Part shown: positions 7,713 to 17,757 of the stretch, one piece after another
How positions within the stretch are numbered: the first letter of the stretch is position 1
Layout: every line of letters begins with the position of its first letter
Origin: UBA1672 sp051967755
Lineage (GTDB): Bacteria; Pseudomonadota; Alphaproteobacteria; Micavibrionales; Micavibrionaceae
Assembly: GCA_051967755.1 (NCBI GenBank)
Contig: JBQDYD010000003.1
Span: 62,001 to 126,000, forward strand
Reading direction: 5' to 3'
Length of the DNA stretch: 64,000 nucleotides
Notes under the pieces: generated by a model
Databases searched by the model: none
Told to the model about the DNA's origin: nothing
The model's input: only the letters and a program-made list of their open reading frames with translations
Translations under genes and position numbers: made by a program

Positions 7713-10220
7713 ATGACGACTGACCACTCTGAATTTATCAACCGCCATCGCCGACAACCCGTTCGCCACAAGCCCGGTAATCGTGGGCGTATAAGTGCGG
7801 CTATCGTTATCTCGATCTTCTCTCTTTATTTTGTGCTGATGCTTTTTGTTGTGCATATGGCGCGTGTCGATCAAACCACGATTGTTATATCAATGACGGT
7901 CTTTGTGATGGCGACCCTTGTTGCCTTTGTCGCAAAGCGTGCGCAATTCCTTCAAGCAGAGCAGGAAAAGGAACTGATCCTGTTAAAAGAGATGTTAGAG
8001 GGCAGTCACGGCGCGCTTTTGATTACAGATACCGAGGATAAAACCCTTTATAATAATGAGCGTTTTGACAATATTTGCCCGCCGGAAGAAGAGGAAGACG
8101 GTGATCGTTATAAAAAGATGATCGCAATGTTTTCAGAAAATAACGAGGTTTCTTCGTTATTTCGTCGTCTGATTGAACAGGTTCATCGTGGCTTATCGGA
8201 TTCTATCGAACTATATTGTAGCAGGCGTGACTATGAAGGCTGGTATCATATCTCCGCCCAGCCGATTGATGGCCACCCCGGTTTGGTTCATTGGCGTGTG
8301 GAAAATGTGACAAATCGTTATACCGCCGATCGTTCTATTCGCGAAGAGCGAGAAAAGCTTATTGATTTTACTGATAATGCCCCTGTCGGGTTTTTCTCAG
8401 TTGATGAAACGGGGCACTTTGTTTTCGCCAATGCAACTTTTGCACGATGGCTTGGTGTGGATTTGAAGCATCTTCTGGAGCAAGCATCTCTGCATACGTA
8501 TTTGGTTAATCCACCAGAAGAAGGAAAGCCCTATGATTTAACCGATGTAGGCGGCGAGCGCCAAGTCGTCGAAGTCGAAATGAAAGGCGCTGCCGGTAAG
8601 ACATTTCTTGCATCAGTAAATTATGGTGTAATGCACAATGATGACGGCAGTATCCGTACACGTGCGGTATTGCATGATCTGACATCCGAGCAGGAAATGC
8701 GCCGTGCCCTGAAAGCATCGGAGGATAAGTTTGAGCGTTTCTATGAGGAGGCGCCTTTGGGCATTGTGCTGCTTAATGATTCCGGTGTGATTGAGGATTG
8801 TAACAGGCAATTTGCAAATATGATCAATCGCCAAATGAAGGATATAGAAGGAATATCATTAAGAAAGCTTTTGGTCGGCGAGCACCGTGACGGTGTTCTT
8901 TCTTCTTTGCGGCAGATGCAAAAAGGACAACCAATGTCGGAGGCAATGGATGTGTCTTTGCAAGGGGAAGGCGATAAAATTGTCTCAACGCAGTTACATG
9001 CCCGTAGATTCACGGAAGGGGGCAGTACTGTCCTCCATTTCATTGATGTAACAGAGAAAAAGTCACTGGAACAACAATTTGTACAATCACAAAAGATGCA
9101 AGCGGTAGGGCAGCTTGCGGGTGGTATTGCGCACGACTTTAATAACCTGTTGACGGCGATTATCGGCTTTTGTGATTTGCTTCTGTTACGTCATAAGGCA
9201 GGCGATCCGTCTTTTGGTGATATTATGCAGATCAAGCAGAACTCTAATCGCGCGGCTAATTTGGTGCGGCAGCTTCTGGCATTTTCACGTCAGCAAACAT
9301 TGCGTCAACGCATTCATGACATGACCGATATCCTGACGGAGCTATCGCATCTGTTGCGTCGTTTAATTGGTGCGCAAATTGATTTGGATATTATTCACGG
9401 CAGTGACCTTGGCTTGGTTAAGGTTGATGAAGGGCAAATGGAGCAGGTTCTTATTAATTTGGCCGTAAATGCGCGTGATGCAATGGATGGGTCGGGACAG
9501 CTTACAATTACAACGGAAAACTTTTCCAACAAGAAAACCAAAAGCGTAACGCAAGAGGAAATGCCGCCCGGTGATTGGGTTCTTATTAAGGTTGCCGACA
9601 CAGGCAGTGGTATTTCTAAAAAGAATATGGGGCGCATTCTTGAGCCGTTCTTTACGACAAAAGGCGTGGGTGAGGGGACGGGCCTTGGTCTTGCTACGGT
9701 GTACGGTATTATCCGTCAAAGTGGTGGCTTCCTTGATATACAAAGTAAAGTCGGTAAAGGCACAACATTCTGTATTTATTTACCGCGTGCATCTGAGGCT
9801 GATGAGGAAGAAGAAGAGCAGGTCATTGAAAAAGCTGTCGCAAAGGATCTAACTGGGACAGAGCGCATTTTATTGGTTGAAGATGAAGCCGCTGTGCGGA
9901 CATTCTCGCAACGCGCTTTGGTGAATAAGGGCTACGAAGTTTTATGCGCAGAAAATGGAGAGATGGCTCTTGATCTCTATGAAAAAGCCGAAACGGGCCC
10001 GATTGATTTGCTGATCACCGATGTTGTGATGCCGGGTGTAGACGGGCCAACCCTTGCGCAACGTGTGCGTCAAAATAGTCCTGAGCTTAAGATTATTTTT
10101 ATGTCCGGTTATACAGAAGATAAGCTTAAAGACTATATGGGGGATAACACATATTTCCTCCCTAAACCCTTTACGCTCAAGGTGCTTGCGGAAAAGGTGA
10201 AAGAGGTTTTAGAGGAATAG
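7713..10220 (+). CDS. cckA: hybrid histidine kinase CckA
   Basis: CckA is the membrane hybrid kinase that feeds the ChpT-CtrA phosphorelay controlling the alphaproteobacterial cell cycle and motility. The 835-residue protein has two hydrophobic helices (about residues 28-75) and three PAS-like regions (about 95-455). The HisKA motif GGIAHDFNN has its phospho-acceptor His at 474. The HATPase domain has NARDAMDG and TGLGLATVYGI, and the C-terminal receiver has its phospho-acceptor Asp at 770 (LLITDVVMPG). PAS number and the terminal receiver match CckA. It lies directly before recA. Confidence 0.93.
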   Translation: MTTDHSEFINRHRRQPVRHKPGNRGRISAAIVISIFSLYFVLMLFVVHMARVDQTTIVISMTVFVMATLVAFVAKRAQFLQAEQEKELILLKEMLEGSHGALLITDTEDKTLYNNERFDNICPPEEEEDGDRYKKMIAMFSENNEVSSLFRRLIEQVHRGLSDSIELYCSRRDYEGWYHISAQPIDGHPGLVHWRVENVTNRYTADRSIREEREKLIDFTDNAPVGFFSVDETGHFVFANATFARWLGVDLKHLLEQASLHTYLVNPPEEGKPYDLTDVGGERQVVEVEMKGAAGKTFLASVNYGVMHNDDGSIRTRAVLHDLTSEQEMRRALKASEDKFERFYEEAPLGIVLLNDSGVIEDCNRQFANMINRQMKDIEGISLRKLLVGEHRDGVLSSLRQMQKGQPMSEAMDVSLQGEGDKIVSTQLHARRFTEGGSTVLHFIDVTEKKSLEQQFVQSQKMQAVGQLAGGIAHDFNNLLTAIIGFCDLLLLRHKAGDPSFGDIMQIKQNSNRAANLVRQLLAFSRQQTLRQRIHDMTDILTELSHLLRRLIGAQIDLDIIHGSDLGLVKVDEGQMEQVLINLAVNARDAMDGSGQLTITTENFSNKKTKSVTQEEMPPGDWVLIKVADTGSGISKKNMGRILEPFFTTKGVGEGTGLGLATVYGIIRQSGGFLDIQSKVGKGTTFCIYLPRASEADEEEEEQVIEKAVAKDLTGTERILLVEDEAAVRTFSQRALVNKGYEVLCAENGEMALDLYEKAETGPIDLLITDVVMPGVDGPTLAQRVRQNSPELKIIFMSGYTEDKLKDYMGDNTYFLPKPFTLKVLAEKVKEVLEE

Positions 10221-10222
10221 CT

Positions 10223-10237
10223 GTTCTTTTTTTGTTC
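10223..10237 (+). promoter_or_regulatory. LexA (SOS) box upstream of recA
   Basis: GTTC at 10223-10226 and GTTC at 10234-10237 are separated by exactly seven bases (all T). This direct repeat GTTC-N7-GTTC is the LexA operator of alphaproteobacteria. A -35-like TTGACA (10245-10250) lies 7 bases downstream, so LexA bound here would block the recA promoter. No good -10 is seen at the usual distance. Confidence 0.85.
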
Positions 10238-10397
10238 TTTTGTGTTGACATGGGTACAAAATAAGAACATCCTTGTGTGCATAAGAGGAACCGTTTTACC
10301 TCATATCAATTGCACAACCGCAGTAACTATGCGAAAAGGAAATATAGCTATGAGCGTTACGCCATTACGTAAAGATTCGAAGAGTAAGGATACTGAC

Positions 10398-11477
10398 ATG
10401 ACCCAAAACACATCTGAAAAGCAAAAAGCATTAGATGCGGCCCTTTCACAAATTGAGCGTGCGTTTGGTAAAGGCTCTATTATGAAACTGAATGACGGGC
10501 CAAACCCTATGGGTGTTGAGTCGGTTTCCACCGGTTCTCTTGGTCTTGATATCGGTCTTGGCATCGGTGGTTTACCGCGCGGCCGTATTATTGAGGTATA
10601 CGGCCCTGAAAGTTCAGGTAAAACAACCCTTGCTTTGCATGTGATTGCAGAGGCACAAAAATTAGGCGGCACATGCGCGATTGTTGATGCGGAACATGCG
10701 CTGGACCCCGGCTATGCGAAAAAACTTGGTGTTGATGTTGATAATTTGCTTATCTCTCAGCCGGATGCGGGGGAGCAAGCCCTTGAAATTACAGACACAC
10801 TTGTTCGCTCTGGCGCGCTTGATGTTCTTGTCGTTGACTCTGTGGCTGCACTTGTGCCGCGCGCTGAACTGGAAGGGGATATGGGGGATTCTCACATGGG
10901 GCTGCAGGCGCGCTTGATGTCTCAGGCGTTGCGTAAGTTGACGGGCTCTATTTCTCGATCACGCACAATTGTGATTTTCATTAACCAAATTCGTATGAAA
11001 ATCGGTGTTATGTTTGGCTCTCCTGAAACAACAACAGGTGGTAACGCGCTAAAATTCTATGCATCTGTTCGTTTGGATATTCGTCGCATTGGCGCGATCA
11101 AAGATAAGGATGAGATTGTCGGTAACCAAACCCGCGTGAAGGTGGTAAAAAATAAAATGGCACCGCCATTCCGTCAAATTGAATTTGATATCATGTATGG
11201 TGAAGGGATATCAAAGCTTGGTGAATTGATCGACCTTGGTGTGAAAGGCGGCATGGTTGATAAGGCAGGCTCTTGGTTCTCTTATGACGGTCAGCGTATC
11301 GGACAAGGGCGCGAGAACGTGAAGAATTTCCTTAGGGAAAATCCGGAAATTGCAGAAAAATTGGAAAAACAAATTCGTGCAAATGCGGGTTTGATTGCAG
11401 ATGACATGCTTGGTGGCTCTGAAGAAGCAAAAGACGCAGCAGACGCAGCAGCAGAGAAAAAAGCCAACGATAAATAG
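10398..11477 (+). CDS. recA: recombinase A
   Basis: RecA forms ATP-dependent filaments on single-stranded DNA for strand exchange and triggers LexA self-cleavage. The chosen start (ATG 10398, TAAGGA seven bases upstream) gives 359 residues, the family's usual length. ATG at 10350 has an equally good AAGGA and would add 16 residues. Walker A GPESSGKT is at residues 69-76, followed by the conserved VDAEHALDP, GDSHMGLQARLMSQALRKL and INQIRMKIGVMFGSPE. The C-terminus is acidic and alanine-rich. Expression is probably LexA-controlled through the box at 10223-10237. Confidence 0.97.
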   Translation: MTQNTSEKQKALDAALSQIERAFGKGSIMKLNDGPNPMGVESVSTGSLGLDIGLGIGGLPRGRIIEVYGPESSGKTTLALHVIAEAQKLGGTCAIVDAEHALDPGYAKKLGVDVDNLLISQPDAGEQALEITDTLVRSGALDVLVVDSVAALVPRAELEGDMGDSHMGLQARLMSQALRKLTGSISRSRTIVIFINQIRMKIGVMFGSPETTTGGNALKFYASVRLDIRRIGAIKDKDEIVGNQTRVKVVKNKMAPPFRQIEFDIMYGEGISKLGELIDLGVKGGMVDKAGSWFSYDGQRIGQGRENVKNFLRENPEIAEKLEKQIRANAGLIADDMLGGSEEAKDAADAAAEKKANDK

Positions 11478-11486
11478 ATTTTTTAC

Positions 11487-11539
11487 AAACAGCGCCTTAT
11501 CACGTGTTTTTAATACGATTGTTTAAGAAGGCGCTGTTT
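11487..11539 (+). terminator. recA terminator, one arm inside smpB
   Basis: A perfect 12-bp inverted repeat AAACAGCGCCTT (11487-11498) / AAGGCGCTGTTT (11528-11539) is followed by TTG. The 29-base spacing is long for an intrinsic terminator. The right arm lies in the 3' end of the convergent smpB gene. Confidence 0.55.
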
Positions 11540-12007
11540 TTGTTTATTCCAATCGCGCTTTTTCTCAGTTTCGCGTTTATCATGAGTTTTCTTACCTTTG
11601 GCAAGTGCAATCTCAACCTTTGCGCGCCCGCGTGAATCGAAATAGATTTTGTTCGCCACGATCGTCATGCCCTGTTTGTTCACGGCGCCCATGAGCTTAT
11701 TAATTTCACGTCTATGAAGCAAAAGTTTGCGCGGACGTTTTGGCTCATGCTGGGCTTTAGGTCCGGCTTGCTGATATTCTGCAATGTTCGCATTAAAAAG
11801 CCATATCTCACCATCTTTGGGGCCGACATAAGATTCCTTGATGCTACATTGTCCATAGCGCAGGGATTTAACTTCGGTGCCCACCAGTGAAATACCGGCA
11901 TCAAATGTATCATGCAGTTCGTACTCAAAACGTGCTTGGCGGTTATCGGCCACGGTCTGGTCGGTCGAAATAATGCCTTTTTTACTTTTCTTGTTTTTAG
12001 CACTCAT
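11510..12007 (-). CDS. smpB: SsrA-binding protein SmpB
   Basis: SmpB binds tmRNA and delivers it to stalled ribosomes for trans-translation. The 165-residue protein has the conserved NRQARFEYELHDTFDAGISL, GTEVKSLRYGQCSIKESYV and HRREINKLMG segments. Its C-terminal tail is basic (KGKKTHDKRETEKKRDWNKQ), as in the family. It is 12 bases downstream of dapA in a two-gene minus-strand unit. No ssrA gene was found in the window. Confidence 0.96.
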   Translation of the reverse strand: MSAKNKKSKKGIISTDQTVADNRQARFEYELHDTFDAGISLVGTEVKSLRYGQCSIKESYVGPKDGEIWLFNANIAEYQQAGPKAQHEPKRPRKLLLHRREINKLMGAVNKQGMTIVANKIYFDSRGRAKVEIALAKGKKTHDKRETEKKRDWNKQKQRLLKQSY

Positions 12008-12019
12008 AACAGTTTTGCT

Positions 12020-12907
12020 TTATGCCGCTTTGACCGACTTTAGATTTGCGTAGGTTAGAGCATCCTCAACCTTGGCGCGCGCAACACCTGATGCAGGCAG
12101 GAGCGGTAAGCGTACCTCGTCATCACATATCCCAAGCAGTTTTGCCGCATATTTAACAGGGGCAGGGTTGCTTTCACAGAATAAGTCACGCGCGAGGGGT
12201 ACTAAACGATCACGCAGTGATTCGAACGTCTCTATATCACCTGCACGCCATGCATTTTGCATATCCGCGCTTTCTTTTGGTGCGATATTGGATACAACGG
12301 AAATACATCCTACGCCGCCCTGTGCCAGAAACGCGGCGGCGGTAATATCATCACCCGAGAGTTGGCAGAAATCCGGCCCGATTTCATGGCGTGTTTGAAG
12401 TGGTCGGGACAAATCACCTGCGGCATCTTTGACGCCAACAATATTCGGAAGTTGTGCAAGTCTTGCCATGGTTGATACATCCATATCAACGACACAACGC
12501 CCCGGAATGTTGTAAATTACAATCGGGAAATTGGTTTCCTCGTGTATTGCATGATAATGCGCATACATACCCTCTTGTGTGGGCTTATTGTAGTATGGTG
12601 TCACAACAAGAGCAGCATCCGCGCCGGCATCTTTTGCGTGCTGCGTAAGCTCAATTGCTTCTCTTGTGGAATTTGAACCGCTTCCTGCAATAATCGGAAT
12701 TCTTTTCTTGACCACATCAACACAACGCTTAACAATAGCCATATGTTCATCATGAGACAGGGTCGGGGATTCCCCCGTTGTGCCACAGGGAACCAGTGCA
12801 TGCGTGCCGCATTCAATTTGCCATTCAATCAATTTATCAAAAGACGGCCAATCAATTTCGCCGTTTTTAAATGGTGTGATCAGCGCGGTAATAGATCCGT
12901 GAAACAT
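12020..12907 (-). CDS. dapA: 4-hydroxy-tetrahydrodipicolinate synthase DapA
   Basis: DapA condenses pyruvate with aspartate semialdehyde in the diaminopimelate/lysine pathway. The 295-residue TIM-barrel protein carries GTTGESPTL (residues 42-50) and VVTPYYNKP (101-109). The catalytic Tyr is at about 132 and the Schiff-base Lys is at 160 in NIVGVKDAAGD. Its start is 24 bases from the divergent lytic transglycosylase start, so the promoters must overlap. DapA and the transglycosylase both serve peptidoglycan metabolism. Confidence 0.96.
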   Translation of the reverse strand: MFHGSITALITPFKNGEIDWPSFDKLIEWQIECGTHALVPCGTTGESPTLSHDEHMAIVKRCVDVVKKRIPIIAGSGSNSTREAIELTQHAKDAGADAALVVTPYYNKPTQEGMYAHYHAIHEETNFPIVIYNIPGRCVVDMDVSTMARLAQLPNIVGVKDAAGDLSRPLQTRHEIGPDFCQLSGDDITAAAFLAQGGVGCISVVSNIAPKESADMQNAWRAGDIETFESLRDRLVPLARDLFCESNPAPVKYAAKLLGICDDEVRLPLLPASGVARAKVEDALTYANLKSVKAA

Positions 12908-12931
12908 TGTCTTTCTCTTTTCTTTCGGGTC

Positions 12932-14989
12932 ATGAAAATGGCAATCAATGTATCGCGTGAAATGCGCTTTTGCAATAATTACACAGCCTTTATCTGTGCT
13001 TTTCTCCTATTTGCTGCTGTTTTTATGATATGCCCGCCGGTTTTTGCAAAGGATAGTCCCGTTAACAGGATGCAAACGCATAAGGCAAAAGCATTAACGG
13101 TTGATGCCATGCGCCTGATCGAAGATGGTCACTGGGATAGCGCAAGGGAAAAAATAGCCCAAAGCGCAGACCCGCTGGCGGCAAAAATATATCTTTGGAT
13201 GGTTTTGCAGAAGACCAAAAAAGAGGATTGGACAGATGAGCTGTTCATAAAGCTGTCTCATTTTATCCGTCAAAACCCTGAATGGCCGAATGTATCAAGG
13301 ATGAAGGTACGTGCAGAGGGGGTCATGCCCGAAACATTGTCTAATGAAGAGGTGATTGCGTGGTATGAGGATTTCCGGCCGCAAACGCCATATGGCATGG
13401 AGCGGTATGTCGGCGCCCTTATCGTGAACGGATACACTGAAAAGGCACAAAAATTTATTGAGGAATGGTGGGCGAGTTCCAGAATTACAAGAGATCAACA
13501 AAAACGTATTTTTCGTGATTATAAGGAGTATCTAACACTCAACGCACATAAGCGTCGTTTTGATGCACTGTTATTGCGTAAGGATTATAATAATGCACTT
13601 GGGATGGCCGGTCTTTTGGGGCATGGATATAAAGAATTGGCAAAAGCACGTATTGCGTTATCTAAAAACAGCTCCAGCGGTCTTTCTGAGTTAATTGATG
13701 CCGTACCTGAAAGCTTGCAATCTGATCCGGGGCTTTTATTCGAGCGGTTGCGTTGGCGCAGAAAACGCGGATTGACAGATGGTGCTGTTGAAATTTTGTA
13801 TCAAACGCCGGATGCAGATAAAATTCAAAACCCGGCAGAATGGTGGCAAGAGCGCCATATTATAGTGCGCGGATTATTGCAGGCGGGGGAGTATCAAAAA
13901 GCATATGAACTGTCGGCAATGCATGTGCAGTCTGATGGCTTTGCCTATGCGCAGGCGCAGTGGCTGGCGGGGTGGATGGCGCTTCGTTTTATTCATAAAC
14001 CGACAGAAGCGTATGAACGTTTTACGGCCCTGTATTCGCAGGTAGAGATGCCGATTAGTAAATCACGCGCAGCCTATTGGGCGGGGCGCGCTGCAAGTGA
14101 TATGGGGCAGCATTCTATGGCCAAAGGGTGGTATGAAAAGGCCGCGCAATATCAAACGACATTCTACGGGCAATTAGGCGCCGCTGCGTTATCCTTGGAA
14201 GATCAACTCCCTAAAAGGCGCTTGCCATATATTTCGCATAGCCAAAGGCAGGCATATGATAAGTCAGAGCTTATGCAATCTTATGAGATTTTCAGAACTA
14301 TAGGCAGGCAGGATGTTGCGAATGATTTTGTTATTGCGTTCTTGAAATCAGATGAAAGCCCGAAAGCCTATCGCTTTGCTGCGGAAAAGATGGCAGGCCA
14401 GGGCAACTATAATATGGCCGTTAAAATTGCAAAGCGCGCGACGAGAAACGGTTTGTTTCTAACAAAGCAATCATACCCGACCATTACGAATCAATTGGCA
14501 AATATTCAATATGCGGAATGGGCATTGGTGCATGCGATAATACGTCAGGAAAGCATGTTTGATCCTGATGCTCAAAGCGGTGCAGGGGCGCGTGGTTTAA
14601 TGCAATTAATGCCGGCAACAGCCCGCAGTATGTCAAAACGCGTTAGCCTTCCTTACAAAAGTGGTTGGCTCACCTCAAAACCAAAATACAATATGACGTT
14701 AGGGTCGTATTATATAGCCAATCTGGTAGAGCGTTATAACGGAAGTTATCCTTTGGCTATTGCGGCCTATAATGCAGGCCCGGGGCGCGTTGATCGCTGG
14801 ATACGTGAATTCGGTGATCCCAGAAAAGATGAGATTGATCTGATTGATTGGATTGAGATGATACCAATTTATGAAACCAGAAATTATGTCCAGCGTGTAA
14901 TGGAGGGGGTATACGTATATAGATTGAGGTTGAAGAGCATACAAACGAAACCAAAGCAGCAACTTCATGTTGCTATTCATGCTCAATAA
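12932..14989 (+). CDS. soluble lytic murein transglycosylase (Slt family)
   Basis: This periplasmic enzyme cleaves the MurNAc-GlcNAc bond of peptidoglycan, leaving 1,6-anhydro ends. From ATG 12932 (alternatives 12938 and 12962) the product is 685 residues. A signal peptide ends at about PPVFA, followed by a long alpha-helical superhelix (about residues 50-500). The C-terminal SLT domain has catalytic Glu at about 540 in IIRQESMFDP, then GARGLMQLMPATA and AIAAYNAGPGRV. The open frame continues upstream into dapA but the signal peptide supports a start near 12932. Confidence 0.92.
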   Translation: MKMAINVSREMRFCNNYTAFICAFLLFAAVFMICPPVFAKDSPVNRMQTHKAKALTVDAMRLIEDGHWDSAREKIAQSADPLAAKIYLWMVLQKTKKEDWTDELFIKLSHFIRQNPEWPNVSRMKVRAEGVMPETLSNEEVIAWYEDFRPQTPYGMERYVGALIVNGYTEKAQKFIEEWWASSRITRDQQKRIFRDYKEYLTLNAHKRRFDALLLRKDYNNALGMAGLLGHGYKELAKARIALSKNSSSGLSELIDAVPESLQSDPGLLFERLRWRRKRGLTDGAVEILYQTPDADKIQNPAEWWQERHIIVRGLLQAGEYQKAYELSAMHVQSDGFAYAQAQWLAGWMALRFIHKPTEAYERFTALYSQVEMPISKSRAAYWAGRAASDMGQHSMAKGWYEKAAQYQTTFYGQLGAAALSLEDQLPKRRLPYISHSQRQAYDKSELMQSYEIFRTIGRQDVANDFVIAFLKSDESPKAYRFAAEKMAGQGNYNMAVKIAKRATRNGLFLTKQSYPTITNQLANIQYAEWALVHAIIRQESMFDPDAQSGAGARGLMQLMPATARSMSKRVSLPYKSGWLTSKPKYNMTLGSYYIANLVERYNGSYPLAIAAYNAGPGRVDRWIREFGDPRKDEIDLIDWIEMIPIYETRNYVQRVMEGVYVYRLRLKSIQTKPKQQLHVAIHAQ

Positions 14990-15102
14990 TATCAATCTAT
15001 AGATGTTGTTTTATTCCATTTTAAGTTTCTTCTAACTTTGTTTGTGTTAAAATATTATTTCGTTTCATTTGTCGTTTTAAGGCAATTGTGTGGAGATGCG
15101 TT

Positions 15103-15753
15103 ATGAGGCTATTGATAGCTGATGATCATACCCTTTTTCGGGATGCGTTGGTTCAGTATATAGAGCGTGCTGATCCGTCTTCGCATGTCGTTTTGGCAAA
15201 AGATTTTCATGAGGCGATGTCACTTCTTGAAAAAGATGCTGATATGGATCTTGTTATTCTGGATTTACGTATGCCCGGAATGGACGGCTTAGAGGGGTTT
15301 AGATCAATAAAGGCGAGATATCCTGCGTTACGCATGGCCCTTATGTCCGGGGTTGCGGAGAGCAAAGATGTCGATGCTGCGCTTGAAATAGGTGCTGCAG
15401 GGTATTTTCCCAAGACGTTATCCGGGCGGGCGCTGTTGCAGGCAATAGAAAAGGTTGTTGCAGGCGATATATATGTGCCTAAGGATGGTGACGGATATAT
15501 GCCGTCTTTTTATGCCGATAACGCACGTAATCAAGCGCAAATTTCGGCTTTTACACCGCGTGAAAGCGAAGTTTTATCTTATTTGGTCGATGGTGCCTCT
15601 AATAAGGAAATCGCACGTGCTTTGGATGTTCAGGTGGTGACGGTTAAATTGCATGTACGCGGTGTTTGTCGTAAACTGAACGCAAAGAATAGAACTCAGG
15701 CAGCACTTAAAGCCAAAGAGATGGGAATAGTACCGATATCCCAGTCTAATTAA
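15103..15753 (+). CDS. NarL/FixJ-type response regulator
   Basis: A 216-residue DNA-binding regulator. The receiver domain (residues 1-115) has acidic pocket D7/D8, phospho-acceptor D54 in LDLRMPGMDG, and Lys in GYFPKTLSG. The C-terminal LuxR-type helix-turn-helix (about 145-205) reads FTPRESEVLSYLVDGASNKE. ATG 15103 is preferred over 15088 because GGAG lies 7 bases upstream. It is 43 bases ahead of a hybrid kinase and is its likely partner. Confidence 0.9.
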   Translation: MRLLIADDHTLFRDALVQYIERADPSSHVVLAKDFHEAMSLLEKDADMDLVILDLRMPGMDGLEGFRSIKARYPALRMALMSGVAESKDVDAALEIGAAGYFPKTLSGRALLQAIEKVVAGDIYVPKDGDGYMPSFYADNARNQAQISAFTPRESEVLSYLVDGASNKEIARALDVQVVTVKLHVRGVCRKLNAKNRTQAALKAKEMGIVPISQSN

Positions 15754-15796
15754 TGCGTATTAATATGTTCATTTATTTAGTCATGAGACTCTCGCT

Positions 15797-17749
15797 ATGA
15801 AAGGCTTTTTCAAAAGCAGACTTTTTCAATTTTTACCCGGTGCGGTTATCCTACTTTTTTCAATGGTGTCTTTGTATTGTGCTGCCGATCTGATCGAGGC
15901 ACGCCGCGAAATCACGATAGAGATGCGCCAGCTTGGGCATTATAAAAGTCAAAGTGATCTATGGAGCCAGTTCCAAATCCAGGAAAGCTGGATGTATTGG
16001 TCGGTGTTCGCATTGGGGTTATGTGGTTTTATCTTGAGCGTGTTAAACACGAATAAAGTTCAAAGGCTTGAGGATTTAAACAAAGAAAAATTGGAAACCT
16101 TGGCTCTTCTTGAAAATAGAATGGCCGCGTTAGAGGTTGCCCGAGACGGTATTTTTATTATGGATGCCGATGATCAAATTGTTTTTCTGAACAAGTCCTT
16201 TTGTGATATTGCCGGGATTACGGACATTCGCAGGGATCGCTTGATTGGAAAGTCATGGCCTGATGTTTTCTCTCGTTCAGATTATGACATTATCGAAGAA
16301 GACATTCTGCCGGAGTTGTTTGAGGACGGGTTTTGGGTTGGTGATTTTCAGCTCTATCGTGATGATGGTGCAAGCATCTATACAGAAATGTCGTTAACCC
16401 GCCTTCCTGATGGGGGGCTAATCGGAACGGTTCAAGATGCATCATATAAGAAACATGCCGAAGAAGAGAAACGTCAGTTAGAAGACCAATTCTATCAAGC
16501 GCAAAAAATGGAAGCTGTGGGGCGGCTAGCTGGCGGAATCGCGCACGACTTTAATAACATTCTGGCTGCGATGAATGGATATGCGGAGTTCTTGATTGAT
16601 GATTTGGAAGAGCAAAGTGAACAAAAAGAATTCGCTGAGAAGATTTTACAAGCAGGTCTGCAAGCAAGAGAACTTGTAGATCAGATGTTGGCGTTCTCCA
16701 GACGCAGTGACAGCACTAAAGACACAGTGGACATCGTGAAATCTGTTAATGAAACGCTTTCTATGATTAAAGCGACAATGCCTAAAACCATCATACTGGA
16801 TAGTGAAATCGGGCCGGATCATGCTGTTATTCTTGGTAATCAGACCCAAATATCGCAATTGGTTATGAATCTGTGTGTGAACGGCATGGATGCAATTGAA
16901 GGGGCACACGGAGAGCTTGGTGTGTTTTTGGATATCGCTGATGTTAATGCTCTGAATGTGCTGGGTGTTGTTGAAGATCATTTGCCTGATCCAAATGACA
17001 CCCCGACAATTAAAATCGAAGATTTAGAAGCAGGGCGGTGCCGTTTATCTGTTGGGCATGTGTCTCGGAATGATAAATATATTAAGTTGAGTATCCGTGA
17101 CACCGGAACGGGTATGAGCCGCGTCATTATGGAGCATATTTTTGAGCCGTTCTTTACAACAAAACCTGTGGATGAGGGGACAGGCCTTGGTTTGGCAACT
17201 GTTCACGGCGTTCTTGTATCGCATAGCGGTTTTCTAACCATTGATAGCACCTTAGGAAAGGGGACTGTCTTTGACCTGTATTTCCCGTTGGATGAAGAGG
17301 TTATGCAGGATATTCAAAATACTGCGCATGTATCGCAAGGCGGGGATGATGCCAAAGGGAACGGGCACATTTTGCTGGTCGAGGATCAGGAAAATGTCAG
17401 GTCAATGGTGACCAAGATGATTGAAAGATTGGGGTATGACGTTGTTTCTGCGACATGCGGATTAGAGGGGCTTGATATGATCCGTGAAAACCCGTCAGGA
17501 TATGATCTGGTTGTGACGGATCATAATATGCCGCGTATGACCGGCCTGGAGATGGTCAATCAAATTCATGAAGATTTGCCCAATATTCCGTTTATTTTGA
17601 TATCAGGATATAGCGAAGAGAAAATGCAGGGAATAATAGAAGGGCACCCTGCAATTAAGGGGGTGATGCGTAAGCCCGTGAGTAAGAATGCTCTTGGCGC
17701 GCAAATTAAATCTATTTTAGAAAACACAACAGATTTGGAAAACGTCTAG
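15797..17749 (+). CDS. PAS-containing hybrid histidine kinase
   Basis: A 650-residue membrane kinase. It has two hydrophobic helices (about residues 11-30 and 62-85) around a short periplasmic loop, a coiled-coil linker and one PAS domain (about 115-220). The HisKA motif GGIAHDFNN has His250. The HATPase domain ends with GTGLGLATVHGV, and a C-terminal receiver has Asp575 in VVTDHNMP. The catalytic core resembles CckA, but it has fewer PAS domains and is a separate gene. Its receiver may pass phosphate onward through a phosphotransfer protein not in this window. Confidence 0.9.
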   Translation: MKGFFKSRLFQFLPGAVILLFSMVSLYCAADLIEARREITIEMRQLGHYKSQSDLWSQFQIQESWMYWSVFALGLCGFILSVLNTNKVQRLEDLNKEKLETLALLENRMAALEVARDGIFIMDADDQIVFLNKSFCDIAGITDIRRDRLIGKSWPDVFSRSDYDIIEEDILPELFEDGFWVGDFQLYRDDGASIYTEMSLTRLPDGGLIGTVQDASYKKHAEEEKRQLEDQFYQAQKMEAVGRLAGGIAHDFNNILAAMNGYAEFLIDDLEEQSEQKEFAEKILQAGLQARELVDQMLAFSRRSDSTKDTVDIVKSVNETLSMIKATMPKTIILDSEIGPDHAVILGNQTQISQLVMNLCVNGMDAIEGAHGELGVFLDIADVNALNVLGVVEDHLPDPNDTPTIKIEDLEAGRCRLSVGHVSRNDKYIKLSIRDTGTGMSRVIMEHIFEPFFTTKPVDEGTGLGLATVHGVLVSHSGFLTIDSTLGKGTVFDLYFPLDEEVMQDIQNTAHVSQGGDDAKGNGHILLVEDQENVRSMVTKMIERLGYDVVSATCGLEGLDMIRENPSGYDLVVTDHNMPRMTGLEMVNQIHEDLPNIPFILISGYSEEKMQGIIEGHPAIKGVMRKPVSKNALGAQIKSILENTTDLENV

Positions 17750-17757
17750 CTTGTCTG

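Noticed and set aside
10242..10397. recA start at 10242 (extra 52 residues)
   Set aside because: The extension overlaps the SOS box/promoter area and lacks family similarity; 10398 or 10350 fits the usual RecA length.
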